Positions 5,740 to 6,726 of a stretch of 6,726 nt of DNA are shown here, in pieces. Location of the stretch: NCBI GenBank assembly GCA_966211965.1, contig CBIHON010000092.1:1-6726 (forward strand), in the 5' to 3' direction. This DNA comes from CBIHON01 sp966211965 (GTDB lineage Bacteria > Pseudomonadota > Gammaproteobacteria > Burkholderiales > Burkholderiaceae_D). Both the position numbers and the translations under genes were made by a program. A model generated the notes under the pieces. That model saw nothing but the letters and a program-made list of their open reading frames with translations. It was not told where the DNA came from and ran no database searches. How positions within the stretch are numbered: position 1 is the stretch's first letter; each line of letters starts with the position of its first letter.

Positions 5740-6726
5740 TCAGATGTAGCCCTGCGCTTTCATCCATTCGTCCCGGATGCTGATCAGGCCTTGTGCCTTG
5801 AGCCATGCGTTCGACATCCCTTGCTGCGTCGCCGGCGTTCGCGCCAAATGCCAGTAGCTTTTGCTGCTGACACCGGTGAGGATCGCCGAGCGCAACCCGA
5901 CCCTGAGTTTCCGTAAATTGCCGACCTTCGTGCGACACAGGCGCCACTGCTTCCAGTAGCACATGCGCACCCGTCGGCGCAGCCATTCATCGAGTTCGGG
6001 AATCGGACGGTAATATTGCGAAATGCCGAAATACCCCATCCATCCGCGCACGTACTGAGCGGGTTTGGTCAGCCGGTACTCCATCGAGACACCCCAACTC
6101 CGTCCCGTGAGTTTCCTTACGCGATGCTTGAAGTCGTCGAAGGCGCGCTCGGACCAACGCAGCTTGTTTCTCCTGAATGTAAAGCCGAGAAACGTGCACC
6201 CATCGATCTTTGCCACCTGGCTTTTGGCTTCGTTGACCGGCAGCCGAAGCTGGCGGTCAAGGTAGGCCGTGAGGCTGGCTTTGACACGTTGTCCTGCCCG
6301 TTCGCTCTGGACCAGCACCAGCAGATCGTCGGCATATCGCACAAAGCGATGACCACGCTTCTCCAGTTCCCGGTCCAGTTCGTCGAGCAGGATATTACTG
6401 AGCAGCGGCGAAAGCGGCCCCCCCTTGGGGTGAGCCGATCTCGCTGGGCTGGTAGTGCTCGCCGACCATGATGCCGGCACGCAGATAGGGCCCAATCAAC
6501 GCCAGCAGTCGTTTGTCGCGTATCCGTTTGGCGATACAGGCCATCAGGATGTCGTGCGGGACATTGTCGAAGAATTTCGCCAAGTCCAGGTCGACCGCGA
6601 TACGGTAGCCTGCTTCGCTGTGGGCTTGCACCTGTCGCACCGCCATATGAGCACTGCGGCGCGGTCGGAAACCGAAGCTCGATGCCGAGAAATCGGGATC
6701 GAAGATCGGCGTGAGCACCTGAGCGA
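5740..6726 (-). pseudogene. ltrA: Group II intron reverse transcriptase/maturase, frameshifted and partial
   Basis: The intron-encoded protein copies intron RNA into DNA at the target and helps the intron fold. The visible part starts inside the RT domain (the frame is open at the window edge; the GTG at 6718 is internal). Read on the minus strand it shows RT2 (FGFRPRRSAH), RT3 with the catalytic Asp (VDLDLAKFFDNVPHD), RT4 (GSPQGGPLSPLLSN), the YADD active site (6325-6336), RT6-7 (NEAKSQV, FLGFTFRR), then the maturase/thumb region and a GIIM-type end (MCYWKQWR, SYWHLARTP, SNAWLKAQGL). It stops at 5740 with no HNH endonuclease domain. RT4 is broken: upstream residues end in SPQGG in one frame and PLSP continues in another, because of seven G (6418-6424) where six would keep the frame. 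As written, translation would stop at 6395, before YADD. Either a sequencing error, a true inactivating mutation, or slippage-corrected expression could explain it. Confidence 0.9.

Larger units (their letters stand above)
5643..6726 (-). mobile_element. Group II intron (group IIC-attC type), 5' part outside window
   Basis: A self-splicing retroelement inserted on the strand opposite to the cassettes. On the minus strand the window shows, in order, the RT/maturase ORF, domain V, domain VI and the 3' end CCCGAT, fitting the usual terminal AY. The type call rests on four points: insertion in an attC core in antisense orientation, a CGC catalytic triad in domain V, an IEP ending without an endonuclease domain, and 3' exon TAGGC. 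Domains I-III, the GTGYG 5' end and the exon-binding loops lie to the right of the window, so EBS/IBS pairing could not be tested. Class assignment is therefore good but not proven. Confidence 0.87.

Noticed and set aside
6016..6471. Plus-strand open frame opposite the intron RT
   Set aside because: It overlaps the conserved YADD and RT4 region on the other strand, so it is a shadow of the intron protein.

Overview
The window looks like the chromosome of a betaproteobacterium, probably near Oxalobacteraceae/Burkholderiales. This is judged only from protein character and GC-rich codon use on the left side; no database comparison was possible. It joins a conserved housekeeping block to the start of an integron cassette array.

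Left block (1-3599): the 3' two-thirds of valS (valyl-tRNA synthetase) runs in from the left edge. It is followed on the same strand by a small secreted DUF2147 protein. Facing it, with only 6 bp between the stop codons, is a YaiI/DUF188-family protein. Upstream of that gene on the minus strand is a small single-span membrane protein of unknown function.

Integron platform (3600-4690): an intact integron integrase gene (intI) lies on the minus strand, pointing away from the array. The AT-rich stretch behind it (4569-4683) is the attI region. It carries two well-formed back-to-back promoter candidates: one for intI, placed so that the mRNA would be nearly leaderless, and one (Pc-like) firing into the cassettes. 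There is no LexA-type CTG-N10-CAG palindrome in this stretch.

Cassette array (4684 onward): cassette 1 (4684-5250) encodes a 166-aa unknown protein rich in CxxC and Trp, and ends in a textbook 63-bp attC whose L''/L' arms show the extrahelical base. Cassette 2 starts at 5251 and encodes a 111-aa unknown protein. Its attC is cut inside the first core site (GCCTA|AC) by a group II intron inserted antisense to the cassettes. This is the arrangement known for group IIC-attC introns.

Group II intron (5643 to beyond 6726, minus strand): the visible part holds domain VI with a candidate branch-point A, a 34-nt domain V with a CGC triad, and a reverse transcriptase/maturase ORF without an endonuclease domain. 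That ORF carries a one-base frameshift in a run of seven G (C on the + strand) within the RT core. The 5' half of the intron and the rest of the array lie outside the window.

Taken together: IntI and attI capture promoterless cassettes and Pc expresses them. The intron uses the attC hairpin as its landing site, and by splitting the attC core it probably freezes cassette 2 in place. No wholly new system is evident. The least explained items are the two cassette proteins, the leaderless-looking intI and the frameshifted intron ORF.
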